This document shows, one piece after another, positions 8,874 through 18,131 of a DNA stretch of 64,000 nt. This DNA is from Gilvimarinus algae (GTDB taxonomy: Bacteria; Pseudomonadota; Gammaproteobacteria; Pseudomonadales; Cellvibrionaceae). Each line of letters begins with the position of its first letter. Within the stretch, counting starts at the first letter, position 1. Under the pieces are notes generated by a model, which was not told where the DNA came from, made no database searches, and worked only from the letters and a program-made list of their open reading frames with translations. Position numbers and translations under genes: made by a program. The stretch spans positions 1 through 64,000 of the forward strand of contig NZ_JAULRT010000031.1 of NCBI RefSeq assembly GCF_030518215.1, written 5' to 3'.

Positions 8874-9531
8874 AGTACTAAAACTGTGCGTCTTGATAAC
8901 CTTACTGGTTGGAGTCCAGGCTACAGCGGACTGTGACTTTTCCGACTTTCCGACTATGGCGGAAATGAAAGTCAGCGCTTTAATGAACGACGCACAGTAC
9001 AACAATAGGCCGATGATGGTGCGCTCGTTCAGCGCAGGTACGTCTATAGATTCGGTCGTCGGCTTTTACCGGCGTCAGTGGGATGATCGTTATGCGGAGA
9101 GCAAGTTTGGCCCTTGGCAGCAAATCAGCACTCTGGAGAGCGATTGTTTTTTTACGGTTCAGTACGCAGGTGCTGGTGAGGGCGCTTTTGGCCGCTTGCT
9201 CATTAGTATGGTACCTGAAAGCGAGAGTAATGCTGTGCTCGGCGTTGGCGTTATAAAGCCAGGGGATGCTTTGGTTGTGTCTGATTTGTTGACCGATGAT
9301 GGCCCTAAGGCAGGACGCGTGACGGTTATTACCAGTGAGCAGTCAGTTTCTGAACTGGTCAATTTTTACCGTACTGAGATGGCTATGGATAGCTGGTCTC
9401 TGGAGCAGAGTTTTAGTGAAGGCGGCGGTTCCGTATTGGTGTTTCGCAAAGGTGTGGATGAAAGCAACATTGTCATTATGCCCGCCGGTGATGCCAGTCA
9501 AATCCTGATCAATGAGACGGAGATCAACTGA
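8866..9531 (+). CDS. Exported protein of the Tad locus, unknown function
   Basis: The 221-residue protein starts at ATG 8866, inside the end of the previous gene. That start gives a clean Sec signal peptide (SKVLKLCVLITLLVGVQATA, then DCDFSDF). An alternative in-frame ATG at 8848 is less convincing. No domain is recognised. The mature part carries two similar halves, each with an F-Y-R segment and a hydrophobic strand pattern (SVVGFYRRQWDD and SELVNFYRTEMAM), suggesting an internal duplication. Its place in a run of overlapping pilus genes implies a periplasmic accessory role in the Tad machine. That is inference from context. Confidence 0.7.
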   Translation: MSKVLKLCVLITLLVGVQATADCDFSDFPTMAEMKVSALMNDAQYNNRPMMVRSFSAGTSIDSVVGFYRRQWDDRYAESKFGPWQQISTLESDCFFTVQYAGAGEGAFGRLLISMVPESESNAVLGVGVIKPGDALVVSDLLTDDGPKAGRVTVITSEQSVSELVNFYRTEMAMDSWSLEQSFSEGGGSVLVFRKGVDESNIVIMPAGDASQILINETEIN

Positions 9532-10589
9532 TGCTAAGCCGAACCCGGGCGCAAAGCCGTTGGTGGCAGCTTGGTCAATCGATGGCCGAGTATCTGGTTG
9601 TTATGGCTGCTCTTGTTGGTGGGCTGCTGGTGGCGAATCGCGGAGCCTGCCCTGATCACTACGAGGACTGTATTGAATACCTCCTTACCGTTATGCACGA
9701 TAACTACGATGGCTACTCTGCATCCATTTCAGCCGTTCATGAGTACGCGGACGATTACGAGGTCGCCGAAGCTCCTGCAAGCTCTGATGGGGATGGCTCT
9801 GATGATGGAGGCGACGGCGGTGGCAGTGCTGGGGGCGGTGGTTCAACAGAGCCTGAAGCGGCGATCAGCCAATCCACCATTCTTACTTCGAATGGTGGGT
9901 TCACCAATTTGGGCGAATACGATCCCTCCACAGGCCTTGTGACTCAAAATGGCGAAGTGGTGGGGAGCTACGATAGCGATACAGGAGTGTTCGAAGCGGT
10001 TGATGGAGGAACGACGACTAACGTTGAGCAGGTCGACGTTATAACCGATGAAGACGGAAACATCCTGCAACGAGAGGCGGTCAGCGATTGTGGTGACCCC
10101 CCAGGCATTTATGGTTTTGGGTACGAAAGCCAGGCAAACGGGAATTTCTATGATTCACTTCAGTTTAATGAGATGGACATTGACGGTTTTTGCACCGAAA
10201 CAGCCTACAAGGTGCGAGATCGCCAAGGTAACGAAGATGGAGGTCGCATCGTCGATGGCTACTACTATGCTGTTTCTACTACGCCAGATAGCTTCCTCTC
10301 TACCGGAGTGAAAGAGCCGGACGGCGAGGTAGTGTTTTTTGACCTTGGCGGAGGAGTGACTCACTGTGCGGTGATGGCCGCCGGCTGGGACAGCGGTATC
10401 GATACTGATGATCTATCAGACGAAGAGATCTATGCTGAGCAGCTAGCGCTACTGCTTGAGCCAGATGAAGAAGAGACAACGGTTATCGGCAGTATGGATG
10501 CTGAGCACTATACCGAACAGGTATATATAAATGGTGAGCCTGCAGCGTCAAACGACTGCGTGTCAAACCGGGTGATCACAGCGCCATAA
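9531..10589 (+). CDS. Pilin-like protein with Gly/Asp-rich linker
   Basis: The 352-residue protein starts one base into the previous stop codon. It opens with SRWWQLGQSMAEYLVVMAAL, again a G-Q-x-M-x-E-Y prepilin cleavage site and membrane helix like that of the Flp pilin. A serine, aspartate and glycine-rich linker lies at about residues 83-105. A C-terminal domain follows, with paired cysteines (for example SDCGDPPG and THCAVMAAG) that could form disulphides outside the cytoplasm. It looks like a large minor pilin or tip-type subunit delivered by the Tad system. No named family was recognised for the C-terminal part. Confidence 0.68.
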   Translation: MLSRTRAQSRWWQLGQSMAEYLVVMAALVGGLLVANRGACPDHYEDCIEYLLTVMHDNYDGYSASISAVHEYADDYEVAEAPASSDGDGSDDGGDGGGSAGGGGSTEPEAAISQSTILTSNGGFTNLGEYDPSTGLVTQNGEVVGSYDSDTGVFEAVDGGTTTNVEQVDVITDEDGNILQREAVSDCGDPPGIYGFGYESQANGNFYDSLQFNEMDIDGFCTETAYKVRDRQGNEDGGRIVDGYYYAVSTTPDSFLSTGVKEPDGEVVFFDLGGGVTHCAVMAAGWDSGIDTDDLSDEEIYAEQLALLLEPDEEETTVIGSMDAEHYTEQVYINGEPAASNDCVSNRVITAP

Positions 10590-10657
10590 AAGAGTGTTTG
10601 AGCTTGAAGGGGCTGAGGGTGTCGGCCACTTCTTAGAACTGTAACTTGGGGAATACA

Positions 10658-13018
10658 ATGAAACAAATGTCTGGCTCGCGCCTCTTTATGATCGCGGTGG
10701 TCTGCGGGATTGTGGCTGCTTTTTTGACAGTCTATTACCTGAAATCTGTTGAAGAGAAATACCGCCGCGCTAATCAGCCAGAGCGGGTTGAAACCGTGGC
10801 CGTAGTTGTCCCTAAAAGAGATTTGAACAAAGGCGACTCCATAACCTTGGATTCAATTGGTAAGTTAGACGTCCCCAGAAAATTCCTGCCATCAAATTTT
10901 GTTCCTGCGTCCGACTATAAAAAGATACTGAATCGAACTATCGCCTCGCCCATGAGGGCTGGTCGAGTGATGACCGTTGAGTCAATTACCGGCACAAAGG
11001 CAGAGACCTTTTCCGAGACGGTTGATTTAGGTCGGCGAGCATTTAGTGTCAAAGTAAATCAAGTAGACTCTTTCGATGGTTTGCTTCGCCCCGGTGACTC
11101 GATAGATCTGATGGGGCAATTTGACCTTGAAGACCTGGGCTTTGCCGAGGCAGGTCAGCAGCAGGTTAACGAAGTGGTGATGCCGGTTTTGGAAAACGTT
11201 GTTGTCCTCTCTGCGGGTCGAGAGGATCATACCGGTCGTCGCTATGAGCGTACGCGTCAGCAAAACTCCGTTGACGGCTTCAATATGGAATTCACTATCA
11301 TAACGCTGAATTTGACACCTAGGCAGGTTGCTCGTGTCCAGTTGGCAGAGGCCACAGGCGATATGTTTGCTGTGCTTCGCCACCCCGAAGATACCACAGT
11401 CTCTGAGTACGATTTTATCCGCGCTGATGTGTTGCTGTCGCCTGAGCCTGAAGCTGTAGTCGATGTGGTGTTGGATGAGAACGGCAAACCGATTGGGCGC
11501 GTTATCGGTGACAATATCGTCGATGCTAACGGCAACATCATCGGTAAGGTGGTTGACGGTAAAGCAGTGGGTTTTGATGGTAAGCCACTCGGTACGATTG
11601 TTGAGAACGTCAGTGAAGATGATCCCTTGCTGCGTGTGCGAGAACGTGCGGACATTGTGCGCGACGCCAACGGCAATGTGCTTGGTAAGGTCGTTGATGG
11701 TCAGATTATTGATCGCGACGGTAACGTGATTGGTCGTGTTGATGAAAGTGGCCGCGCCATTGGCCTCGACGGAAAAGTCATTGGGACCGTGCAGAAGAAT
11801 GCTGCTCTGGACGCTCAGGGCAACGTCATCGATCTACGTGAGTCATCCATGCCCCAAGGGCGATCTGAGGTGGCTCAGGTGGTGCGCGACAAAGACGGCA
11901 ACGTGATCGGTCGGGTGGTTGATGGAAAGATTGTCGATACCAATGGCAAGGTAATAGGCCGGGTGGACGAGAGCGGCAGGGCAGTGGGCTTGAGCGGGGA
12001 GACGCTTGGCACCGTAGAAGAGGCCGTGTTAGACCGTGACGGCAATGTGGTCGGGCAAGTCAAAGAGGTGGTGCGCGACTCCAGTGGCCGGGTGGTCGGT
12101 GAGGTTCAGGAGGTCGTCCGCGATGCCAATGGCAATGTGATCGGTCGGGTGGTTAACGGTCAGCTTGTCGATAAAGATGGCAAAGTCATTGGCAAGGTGA
12201 ATAAAGACGGCACGGTGACCGGCCTGGACGGTAAAACGCTTGGCAAGGTTGAAAAGGTGGTCGTCGATAAAACTGGCAAGGTTGTCGGTACTGTCGATAA
12301 ATCCGGCAAGGCCGTGGGCCTTAATGGCGAGGTTCTGGGCCGTGCTGAAAAGGTAATGCTCGATCGCAATGGCAATGTGATGGGCAGCGTTGAGGAAGTG
12401 GTTCGGGACTCCAGCGGTAACATTATTGGTAAGGTTGAAGAGGTGGTTCGCGACGCCGACGGTAACGTCATCGGCCGAGTAGTAAACGGACAGGTGGTCG
12501 ATGACGACGGCAATATCATCGGCTCAGTGAATGATGATGGTTCTGTGACCGGCCTGAATGGAGAGATTCTCGGTCAGGTAGAGAAGGCGGTGGTCGATAG
12601 TCAGGGAAATATTGTTGGCCGCGTCAATGAGGATGGCACAGTCGTTGACAATGACGGGCGCGTCATCGGCACCGTTGAGCAGGCGGTTATTGGTGCCGAC
12701 GGGCAAGAGGTGGGCGAACAAGCACAGGTGGTCAGAGACAAAGATGGAAATATTATAGGTCGGCTCGTGGATGGCAAAGTAATAGACGCTGAAGGCAATG
12801 TGGTTGGTGAGCTGCGCGATGGGCAGATCGTTGATAGCAGTGGAAGAGTCATTGCGTCTGAGGTGGCGGTTACGACAGAAGACCGTGGTGCGGTCGCCAC
12901 GGAGCTCAGAGAGACGAATGCCGCCAAAATTACCCGGCAGGTGGATTACATTGAGTTTATTCCTGGCGGTAGCGGTGAAGAGGGCATAGTGCCAGTCAAC
13001 CGCGTGCGCTTGCAATAA
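10658..13018 (+). CDS. cpaB: CpaB/RcpC-type pilus protein with a large internal repeat array
   Basis: ATG 10658 is chosen over an upstream TTG at 10646 because GGGGA precedes it at good spacing. The 786-residue product has an N-terminal membrane helix (8-28), an SAF domain (about 45-110) and the CpaB/RcpC core (to about 265). Usual CpaB proteins are 250-350 residues. Here about 465 residues (roughly 271-735) are imperfect repeats of the form D-x-x-GNVIGRVVDGKIVD-x-x-GKVIGRV. A short tail (VDYIEFIPGG) then resembles the normal CpaB C-terminus. The repeats thus look inserted within CpaB. CpaB acts at the periplasmic/outer-membrane part of the Tad machine, near the secretin. The repeat spacing suggests a beta-rich, elongated structure. 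Confidence 0.85.
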   Translation: MKQMSGSRLFMIAVVCGIVAAFLTVYYLKSVEEKYRRANQPERVETVAVVVPKRDLNKGDSITLDSIGKLDVPRKFLPSNFVPASDYKKILNRTIASPMRAGRVMTVESITGTKAETFSETVDLGRRAFSVKVNQVDSFDGLLRPGDSIDLMGQFDLEDLGFAEAGQQQVNEVVMPVLENVVVLSAGREDHTGRRYERTRQQNSVDGFNMEFTIITLNLTPRQVARVQLAEATGDMFAVLRHPEDTTVSEYDFIRADVLLSPEPEAVVDVVLDENGKPIGRVIGDNIVDANGNIIGKVVDGKAVGFDGKPLGTIVENVSEDDPLLRVRERADIVRDANGNVLGKVVDGQIIDRDGNVIGRVDESGRAIGLDGKVIGTVQKNAALDAQGNVIDLRESSMPQGRSEVAQVVRDKDGNVIGRVVDGKIVDTNGKVIGRVDESGRAVGLSGETLGTVEEAVLDRDGNVVGQVKEVVRDSSGRVVGEVQEVVRDANGNVIGRVVNGQLVDKDGKVIGKVNKDGTVTGLDGKTLGKVEKVVVDKTGKVVGTVDKSGKAVGLNGEVLGRAEKVMLDRNGNVMGSVEEVVRDSSGNIIGKVEEVVRDADGNVIGRVVNGQVVDDDGNIIGSVNDDGSVTGLNGEILGQVEKAVVDSQGNIVGRVNEDGTVVDNDGRVIGTVEQAVIGADGQEVGEQAQVVRDKDGNIIGRLVDGKVIDAEGNVVGELRDGQIVDSSGRVIASEVAVTTEDRGAVATELRETNAAKITRQVDYIEFIPGGSGEEGIVPVNRVRLQ
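11461..12860 (+). repeat. Intragenic repeat array in cpaB
   Basis: About 1.4 kb of degenerate in-frame repeats. The protein unit is close to (R/D)D-x-x-GNVIG-(R/K)-V, alternating with VDG-x-(V/I)VD and GLDGK-x-LG-x-V. The DNA copies differ by many synonymous changes, so this is an old, protein-selected array and not a recent slippage product. Confidence 0.85.
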
Positions 13019-13043
13019 AGGCCCGATCACAAAGATTACGACG

Positions 13044-14342
13044 ATGGATAATATCGCTATGAAAATTCGATTTTTATTGGGGGGAGTGATCGCGCTGCTT
13101 GCGGTCCAAGTTCATGGAAGGGTGCTGCCAGAGGAGATCCAGCTTTATGCCGGTGAATCCAGGGTGATAGAGGCACCTAATGTGACTCGGATTTCCGTGG
13201 GCAAAACCGGCTTTGTCGGCTACACCATGCTAAAAACGGGAGAGGTCATTCTTTCGGCGGACTCGGTGGGTGAGACCAATATGCAAGTGTGGTTTGCCGA
13301 TGGTTCTCGCGAAGAGGTGGGTATCTCCGTGATTGAGGCGTTCAGCAGCAGTAGGGAGCTGGGTGAAATTCGCCACCTCATTGGGGATATTCCCGGCATT
13401 GAGATTAAAACAGCCGGTCGGCACGTTGTGGTGGACGGCGTGCTGGAAGCCAGGGATATGGAGAAAGTCGAAACTGTCGCGGAGCTGTATGAAGATTTGA
13501 CCATTCTTGCCCGCACCGTGGACGAGTTCGAGCAGAAGATGATTTACTTTGATGTTCAGATTGCCGAATTCGACCGCAGTAGAACAGAAGAGCTTGGCAT
13601 CAATTGGCAAAAGAGCTTCTCTGGTCCATCGCTACGTTATGGCAATACTTGGGCGGCGGCTGGGTCGGGTTTGTACGCTTGGGAGGAAGAAGATCTTCCT
13701 GATGGCTATGGGTATGCCACTGGTACTCGCGCTGTTTTGTTCGGTATTGCTACAGAAATCACGTCGATGATTGACCTACTTGAACAAACGGGCTCGGCAA
13801 TTGTGTTGTCAAAACCGCGTCTGAGTGCAAGAAGTGGAGGTGAGGCTGGACTTACAGTCGGTGGAGAGGTACCAGTCATTACCAGCTCTCTGAGCGGTTC
13901 GAGTGTCGAATACAAAGACTACGGGGTGATTTTGAGCATCCTTCCTAAATTGGACTTGTACGGAAACATCTCAGCAAGAGTCGATGTTTCGATCAGTCAG
14001 CTCGATTTGGCACAGGCAGTGGACGGCCAGCCAGCGTTTAAGAAGCGCGCCACCTCGAACGATATCAAGTTGCGCCCGGGTGACACCTTGGTGCTCTCAG
14101 GCTTGATTACGCGCGAAGAGCAGGCCACCTTGAATAAAGTGAAGTGGTTGGCTGATATACCGATTCTCGGCGCTCTGTTTAAGTCCAAAAGTTTCACCGG
14201 TGGCGAGACTGAAATGGTTATTTTTATCACCCCTCATATTCTGAGTGACCTGAAGTCGGGGCCTAATCAGGAAATTCTTAACCGCGTTGATGAGTACGTG
14301 GAAGAGCATGAAGAATACATGAAAACTGGTCTGATTGATTAA
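13044..14342 (+). CDS. cpaC: CpaC/RcpA-type secretin of the Tad pilus
   Basis: A 432-residue outer-membrane secretin with a signal peptide (LLGGVIALLAVQVHG). An N-terminal pilus-secretin domain follows (LYAGESRVIEAPNVTRISVG), then a BON-like segment, and a C-terminal secretin homology domain. The signature stretches GGEVPVITSS, YKDYGVILSILPKLD and RPGDTLVLSGLI are present. Twelve or more copies form the channel through which the Flp pilus leaves the cell. It lies 25 bases after cpaB and eight before cpaF, the usual RcpC-RcpA order. A second in-frame ATG at 13059 could be the start. Confidence 0.92.
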   Translation: MDNIAMKIRFLLGGVIALLAVQVHGRVLPEEIQLYAGESRVIEAPNVTRISVGKTGFVGYTMLKTGEVILSADSVGETNMQVWFADGSREEVGISVIEAFSSSRELGEIRHLIGDIPGIEIKTAGRHVVVDGVLEARDMEKVETVAELYEDLTILARTVDEFEQKMIYFDVQIAEFDRSRTEELGINWQKSFSGPSLRYGNTWAAAGSGLYAWEEEDLPDGYGYATGTRAVLFGIATEITSMIDLLEQTGSAIVLSKPRLSARSGGEAGLTVGGEVPVITSSLSGSSVEYKDYGVILSILPKLDLYGNISARVDVSISQLDLAQAVDGQPAFKKRATSNDIKLRPGDTLVLSGLITREEQATLNKVKWLADIPILGALFKSKSFTGGETEMVIFITPHILSDLKSGPNQEILNRVDEYVEEHEEYMKTGLID

Positions 14343-14350
14343 GGTGCCCT

Positions 14351-16021
14351 GTGTTCGAGATTAAAGTCAGTAGTAAAGACGGCAAATGGCAGGATTCGGT
14401 ACGCTGCGGCGCCGACAGTTGCGAGTTGGGCCGTTCACGCGATGTTATTCTTCGGGTTCGCGGCTGGAAAGTTGCCCCCAAGCATTTGCGATTTGAAAAA
14501 GAGTTGGCTGGGGTTTTTGTCGTGGATATCAGTCGCGGTGCGGGCGTTACAGTCAACGGCGAGACTATTGAACGATATGGACCTCTGTCCAGCAATGATG
14601 AAATCGGATTTGGCGGTTTTATCGCTACCGTAGAAGATCACAGTCCTGACCAGGAGGCTGAGGGTAAGGTCGCTGATCTGCAATTAGAAGATGTGAGCGC
14701 AAGTGATCTAACGGCAGCAACCCCTTCGGTGATGGAGCAGCAAGACCAGCTTCGTAATGATTACATGACCTGGGCTAAATATGTGCACAAGCAGCTGGTG
14801 CGCCAAATGGACTTAAAGCGTATGCAGATTGATACGCTGAGTCACGAGGAAATTCGTGGACAGCTGGGTGACCTGATTAACGGGGTGCTACAAAGCATAG
14901 CGCACAAACTGCCGCCGGGTATTGATCGTGAGCGACTAAAGAAAATCGTCCTGGATGAGACGGTTGGTCTGGGTGCGCTGGAGCAGTTGTTGGATGATCC
15001 GAGTATCACCGAGGTGATGGTCAACGCTTATAATGATATTTACATTGAGCGCTCGGGAAGGCTGATTCAGTCTCCGGTGACCTTTACCAGTGACGAGGCC
15101 GTTATGGCGACCATTGAGCGCATCGTATCGCCCTTAGGAAGGCGTATCGATGAAAGTTCCCCCATGGTGGACGCACGCTTGCGTGACGGCTCGAGGGTAA
15201 ACGCCATTATTCCACCCCTGGCACTCAGGGGGCCCTGCATTACCATTCGTAAGTTCTCGGACCAGAAATTGACTGACCGGGATCTAATCCGCTATGGCTC
15301 GACAAATGAGGCCATGGTGACCTTTATGAAAACCTGTGTCGAGCAGCGCTGCAACATTGTGGTATCGGGGGGCACAGGCTCAGGTAAAACCACCCTGTTG
15401 AACATTCTTTCCAATTTTATTCCTATGGAAGAGCGCGTCATCACCGTTGAGGACGCCGCAGAACTGAGACTTGTTCAGCCTCATGTTGTATCTCTTGAGG
15501 CGCGCCCGGCCAACATGGAGGGCAAAGGTCAGGTCACCATTCGCGACTTGGTAAAAAACTGTTTGCGTATGCGACCGGACCGGATCGTGGTGGGTGAGTG
15601 CCGCGGGGGCGAGGCGCTCGATATGTTGCAGGCAATGAACACGGGCCACGATGGCTCGCTGACCACCGCTCACGCCAATTCGCCACGCGATATGTTGCGC
15701 CGTCTGGAGGTGATGGTACTGATGGCGGGTATGGATTTACCCGTTTCGGCCATTCGCGAGCAGGTTGCCTCAGCGGTGGATATTGTGGTGCAACAAACCC
15801 GCTATGGCGACGGCTCGAGGCGCATCAGTTGCATTTCGGAGATTACCGGCATTGAAAGCAATACCATTCAGTTGACAGATATTTTTCGCTATCAGCAGAG
15901 TGGCTTTGATGAAGATGGGCGTGTGCAGGGTAAGTACGTTGCTACGGGCATTGTGCCAACCTTCTATGAGGAGTTGCGCAGCCGCGGCGTGGATGTGGAC
16001 ATGAGTATCTTCCAATCATGA
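14351..16021 (+). CDS. cpaF: CpaF/TadA secretion ATPase with N-terminal FHA domain
   Basis: The 556-residue protein starts at GTG 14351, preceded by AAGGTG. Residues about 20-95 are a forkhead-associated domain: [13 protein letters not shown], a KH pair, [15 protein letters not shown], and [15 protein letters not shown] domains bind phosphothreonine. The remainder is a type II/IV secretion ATPase of the CpaF class: Walker [10 protein letters not shown] near residue 340, an Asp box region ([11 protein letters not shown]), Walker B-like RPDRIVVGE, and His-containing [11 protein letters not shown]. It powers pilus assembly from the cytoplasm. Fusion of FHA to CpaF is unusual to my knowledge and could replace the missing TadZ localisation function or link assembly to a Ser/Thr kinase. 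Neither is proven. Confidence 0.92.
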   Translation: MFEIKVSSKDGKWQDSVRCGADSCELGRSRDVILRVRGWKVAPKHLRFEKELAGVFVVDISRGAGVTVNGETIERYGPLSSNDEIGFGGFIATVEDHSPDQEAEGKVADLQLEDVSASDLTAATPSVMEQQDQLRNDYMTWAKYVHKQLVRQMDLKRMQIDTLSHEEIRGQLGDLINGVLQSIAHKLPPGIDRERLKKIVLDETVGLGALEQLLDDPSITEVMVNAYNDIYIERSGRLIQSPVTFTSDEAVMATIERIVSPLGRRIDESSPMVDARLRDGSRVNAIIPPLALRGPCITIRKFSDQKLTDRDLIRYGSTNEAMVTFMKTCVEQRCNIVVSGGTGSGKTTLLNILSNFIPMEERVITVEDAAELRLVQPHVVSLEARPANMEGKGQVTIRDLVKNCLRMRPDRIVVGECRGGEALDMLQAMNTGHDGSLTTAHANSPRDMLRRLEVMVLMAGMDLPVSAIREQVASAVDIVVQQTRYGDGSRRISCISEITGIESNTIQLTDIFRYQQSGFDEDGRVQGKYVATGIVPTFYEELRSRGVDVDMSIFQS

Positions 16022-16890
16022 TGAGTAGTCTATCTGATATCGGTGTTCTCGCGCTGGTTGTGGTACTGGTGTTCGCAGCGGCTATGTGCCTTGCCATGGC
16101 GCTCGCTCGAGAGGGCGCCGATTTCATGAGCTTTTATCGGCGCAAGTTTACTTCTAACGCCAACCAGGAGCTGGCGGAGATGTTCATTTTTATGGACACC
16201 TCTCAGCTGTTTATTCTAAACATGCTTGCCCTGGTGTTGATTCCCATGGCGGTGCACTGGCTGTTTCAGCTGTGGGTGATTACCGCGGGAGTCTTTGTGG
16301 TATTGCTGATAGTCCCTGGGGCCTTCTGGGCCCGTATGCGGAACAAGCGCCTGGCAAAGTTTGAGGAGCAGCTGCCCGATGCTTTTATGATGTTATCCAG
16401 TAGCTTGCAGGCCGGTGCCAGCATGAATATGGCCTTGGCGGATATGGTAAAGCAGTCTCCGCCGCCAACCAGTCAGGAGTTCGGGTTGTTGGTTAAAAGG
16501 ATGCAGTTGGGGGTGACTCTTGAGGACAGCCTCATTGAGCTGGAAAAGCGTCTTCCCCTGCAGAGTTTTATTATGGCCAGCTCTGCAATCCGCATCAGTC
16601 GCGAGGTTGGGGGTAATCTGGTTGAGACGATCCAGTCCATGGCCGAGACCCTGCGCCGGAAGAAAACCATGGAGGGTAAAATCGATTCACTGACGGCTCA
16701 GGGGCGAGCGCAGGGCACCTTTATGGCACTTTTGCCCGTGGCACTGGCGATATTGCTGAGCTTTCTCGAACCGGAGGCCATGCGCAAACTCTACACGACC
16801 CGTGAGGGGCTGATGGTTCTGACCGTGATGATCTTTATGCAGATCATGGGCTTTGTGTTTATTCGTAAGATAACGAGTATTGATAGTTGA
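16018..16890 (+). CDS. tadB: TadB inner-membrane pilus platform protein
   Basis: The 290-residue polytopic protein belongs to the T2SS GspF/TadB family. It has hydrophobic segments near residues 7-27, 65-105, 235-255 and 265-285. The conserved cytoplasmic region QLPDAFMMLSSSLQAGASM is followed by LRRKKTMEGKIDSLTAQGR-x-QG. With TadC it forms the platform on which the CpaF ATPase acts. It overlaps the cpaF stop by four bases (ATGA) and precedes tadC by nine. Confidence 0.93.
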   Translation: MMSSLSDIGVLALVVVLVFAAAMCLAMALAREGADFMSFYRRKFTSNANQELAEMFIFMDTSQLFILNMLALVLIPMAVHWLFQLWVITAGVFVVLLIVPGAFWARMRNKRLAKFEEQLPDAFMMLSSSLQAGASMNMALADMVKQSPPPTSQEFGLLVKRMQLGVTLEDSLIELEKRLPLQSFIMASSAIRISREVGGNLVETIQSMAETLRRKKTMEGKIDSLTAQGRAQGTFMALLPVALAILLSFLEPEAMRKLYTTREGLMVLTVMIFMQIMGFVFIRKITSIDS

Positions 16891-16899
16891 GGCAGCCCA

Positions 16900-17784
16900 A
16901 TGTCAGATAATCTAATCGCTTTCGCCGCTGGATTATGTGTTGCTGTTTCGGTGATGGCCGTCATTTACTTTATCGCGGCTTTGAGCTACATGCTCACCGA
17001 TGAAGAGCGCTCTTACATGGATGAGCCTCCCGCTTTTATGCGCCCTATATGGCCGTTGATCAGGCTATTGACGTACGTTCTTGGGAGTAACCTGCCAAGC
17101 TCCTATTTGACCAAAGTCGACAACAATCTGCAGAAAAACGGCGTGAGCTTTATGGTCACCGCCGAGGAGTACATTTGTGCCCGCATCGTGATAGCGCTTT
17201 TGTTGCCATTGCTCGGTTGGATGGCATTGGCGAGCTCTGGCGATGTCGATCCGCTGCTGCTGATCTTGCTGTTCGCTGGTGGCTATTATTTACCGGTTGC
17301 CTGGGTGAAGGACACCCGTCGAAAGCGCGATGCCGAGTTGATTCGTTCTTTGCCGGTTTACCTGGAATACCTCACCATGTGTGTGGACGCAGGGCTCAAT
17401 TTCGCCGGTGCCCTGAAGCAAGCTGTGGAAAAAGGCCCACGGGGGGCCATGCGCAATGAATTCCGCATCGTCCTAAGAGACATTAGCTCGGGGCAAACCC
17501 GCGGCGACGCCTTAAACCGGCTTGCCGAGCGGGTGGATTTAAAAGACATTTCTGTTTTTGTGCGAGCGGTTGTACAGGCCGAAAAGATGGGTTCCAGCAT
17601 GAAAAATACCCTGCTGGTCCAGGCCAAAACCCGCTTGAATGAGCGCTTCCAGCGTGCGGAGAAAATGGCGATGGAGGCCCCGGTAAAGCTGGTGATTCCT
17701 CTGGTGATTTTTATTTTTCCGCTGACTTTTATTATTCTGCTCTTCCCGATTGTGGTGAAGTACATAGAGCAGGGGACCTTTTGA
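16900..17784 (+). CDS. tadC: TadC inner-membrane pilus platform protein
   Basis: A 294-residue GspF-like protein, partner of TadB. It has the family pattern RKRDAELIRSLPVYLEYLTM-C-VDAGLNFAGAL, then FVRAVVQAEKMGSSMKNTL. Membrane segments lie near residues 5-30, 95-130 and 265-290. It starts nine bases after tadB and its stop overlaps the next gene (TTGA). Confidence 0.92.
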   Translation: MSDNLIAFAAGLCVAVSVMAVIYFIAALSYMLTDEERSYMDEPPAFMRPIWPLIRLLTYVLGSNLPSSYLTKVDNNLQKNGVSFMVTAEEYICARIVIALLLPLLGWMALASSGDVDPLLLILLFAGGYYLPVAWVKDTRRKRDAELIRSLPVYLEYLTMCVDAGLNFAGALKQAVEKGPRGAMRNEFRIVLRDISSGQTRGDALNRLAERVDLKDISVFVRAVVQAEKMGSSMKNTLLVQAKTRLNERFQRAEKMAMEAPVKLVIPLVIFIFPLTFIILLFPIVVKYIEQGTF

Positions 17785-18131
17785 ATTCGCGGGGTGTCTG
17801 CTGGCGGCGTGCCGGCACCGAAGTGGCTCGTGTGCAGGTAAACTGTGCCCACTCTTATTGGCACCGGTTGCGCGGGTTACTTGGGCGTCCGGCGCCAAAG
17901 GCGGGTAGCGCACTGGAGATAGCGCCCTGTCACTCTGTGCACACCTTTTTTATGGCTTACGCGATCGATGCGGTATTTGTTGATCGGGACGGGCAGGTGG
18001 TAAAAGTCGCAGAGCATTTGCGCCCCTGGCGTTTGTGCGGCGCGAGAGGTGCCAGGGTCGTCTATGAGTTCGCCGCCGGGCAAGTCGGCGAGCTGGGCAT
18101 ACAAGTGGGGGATCGATGCGATACGGTTTGA
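17781..18131 (+). CDS. DUF192 family protein
   Basis: A protein of about 116 residues. The start is uncertain: TTG 17781 overlaps the tadC stop, and GTG 17823 is the alternative. The DUF192 pattern is recognisable: RLRGLLGRPA, CHSVHTFFMAYAIDAVFVDRDGQVVKV, then a C-terminal YEFAAGQVGELGIQVGDR. DUF192 proteins are small, often exported beta-barrels of unknown function; this copy has no signal peptide. It is wedged between tadC and tadD with overlaps on both sides, so it is co-expressed with the pilus genes. DUF192 genes are seen in some Tad loci, but the role is unknown. Confidence 0.75.
   Translation: MNSRGVCWRRAGTEVARVQVNCAHSYWHRLRGLLGRPAPKAGSALEIAPCHSVHTFFMAYAIDAVFVDRDGQVVKVAEHLRPWRLCGARGARVVYEFAAGQVGELGIQVGDRCDTV

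Noticed and set aside
11461-12860. CRISPR array or minisatellite
   Set aside because: Repeats are in frame, diverged at synonymous sites and lack spacers; they encode protein repeats in CpaB.
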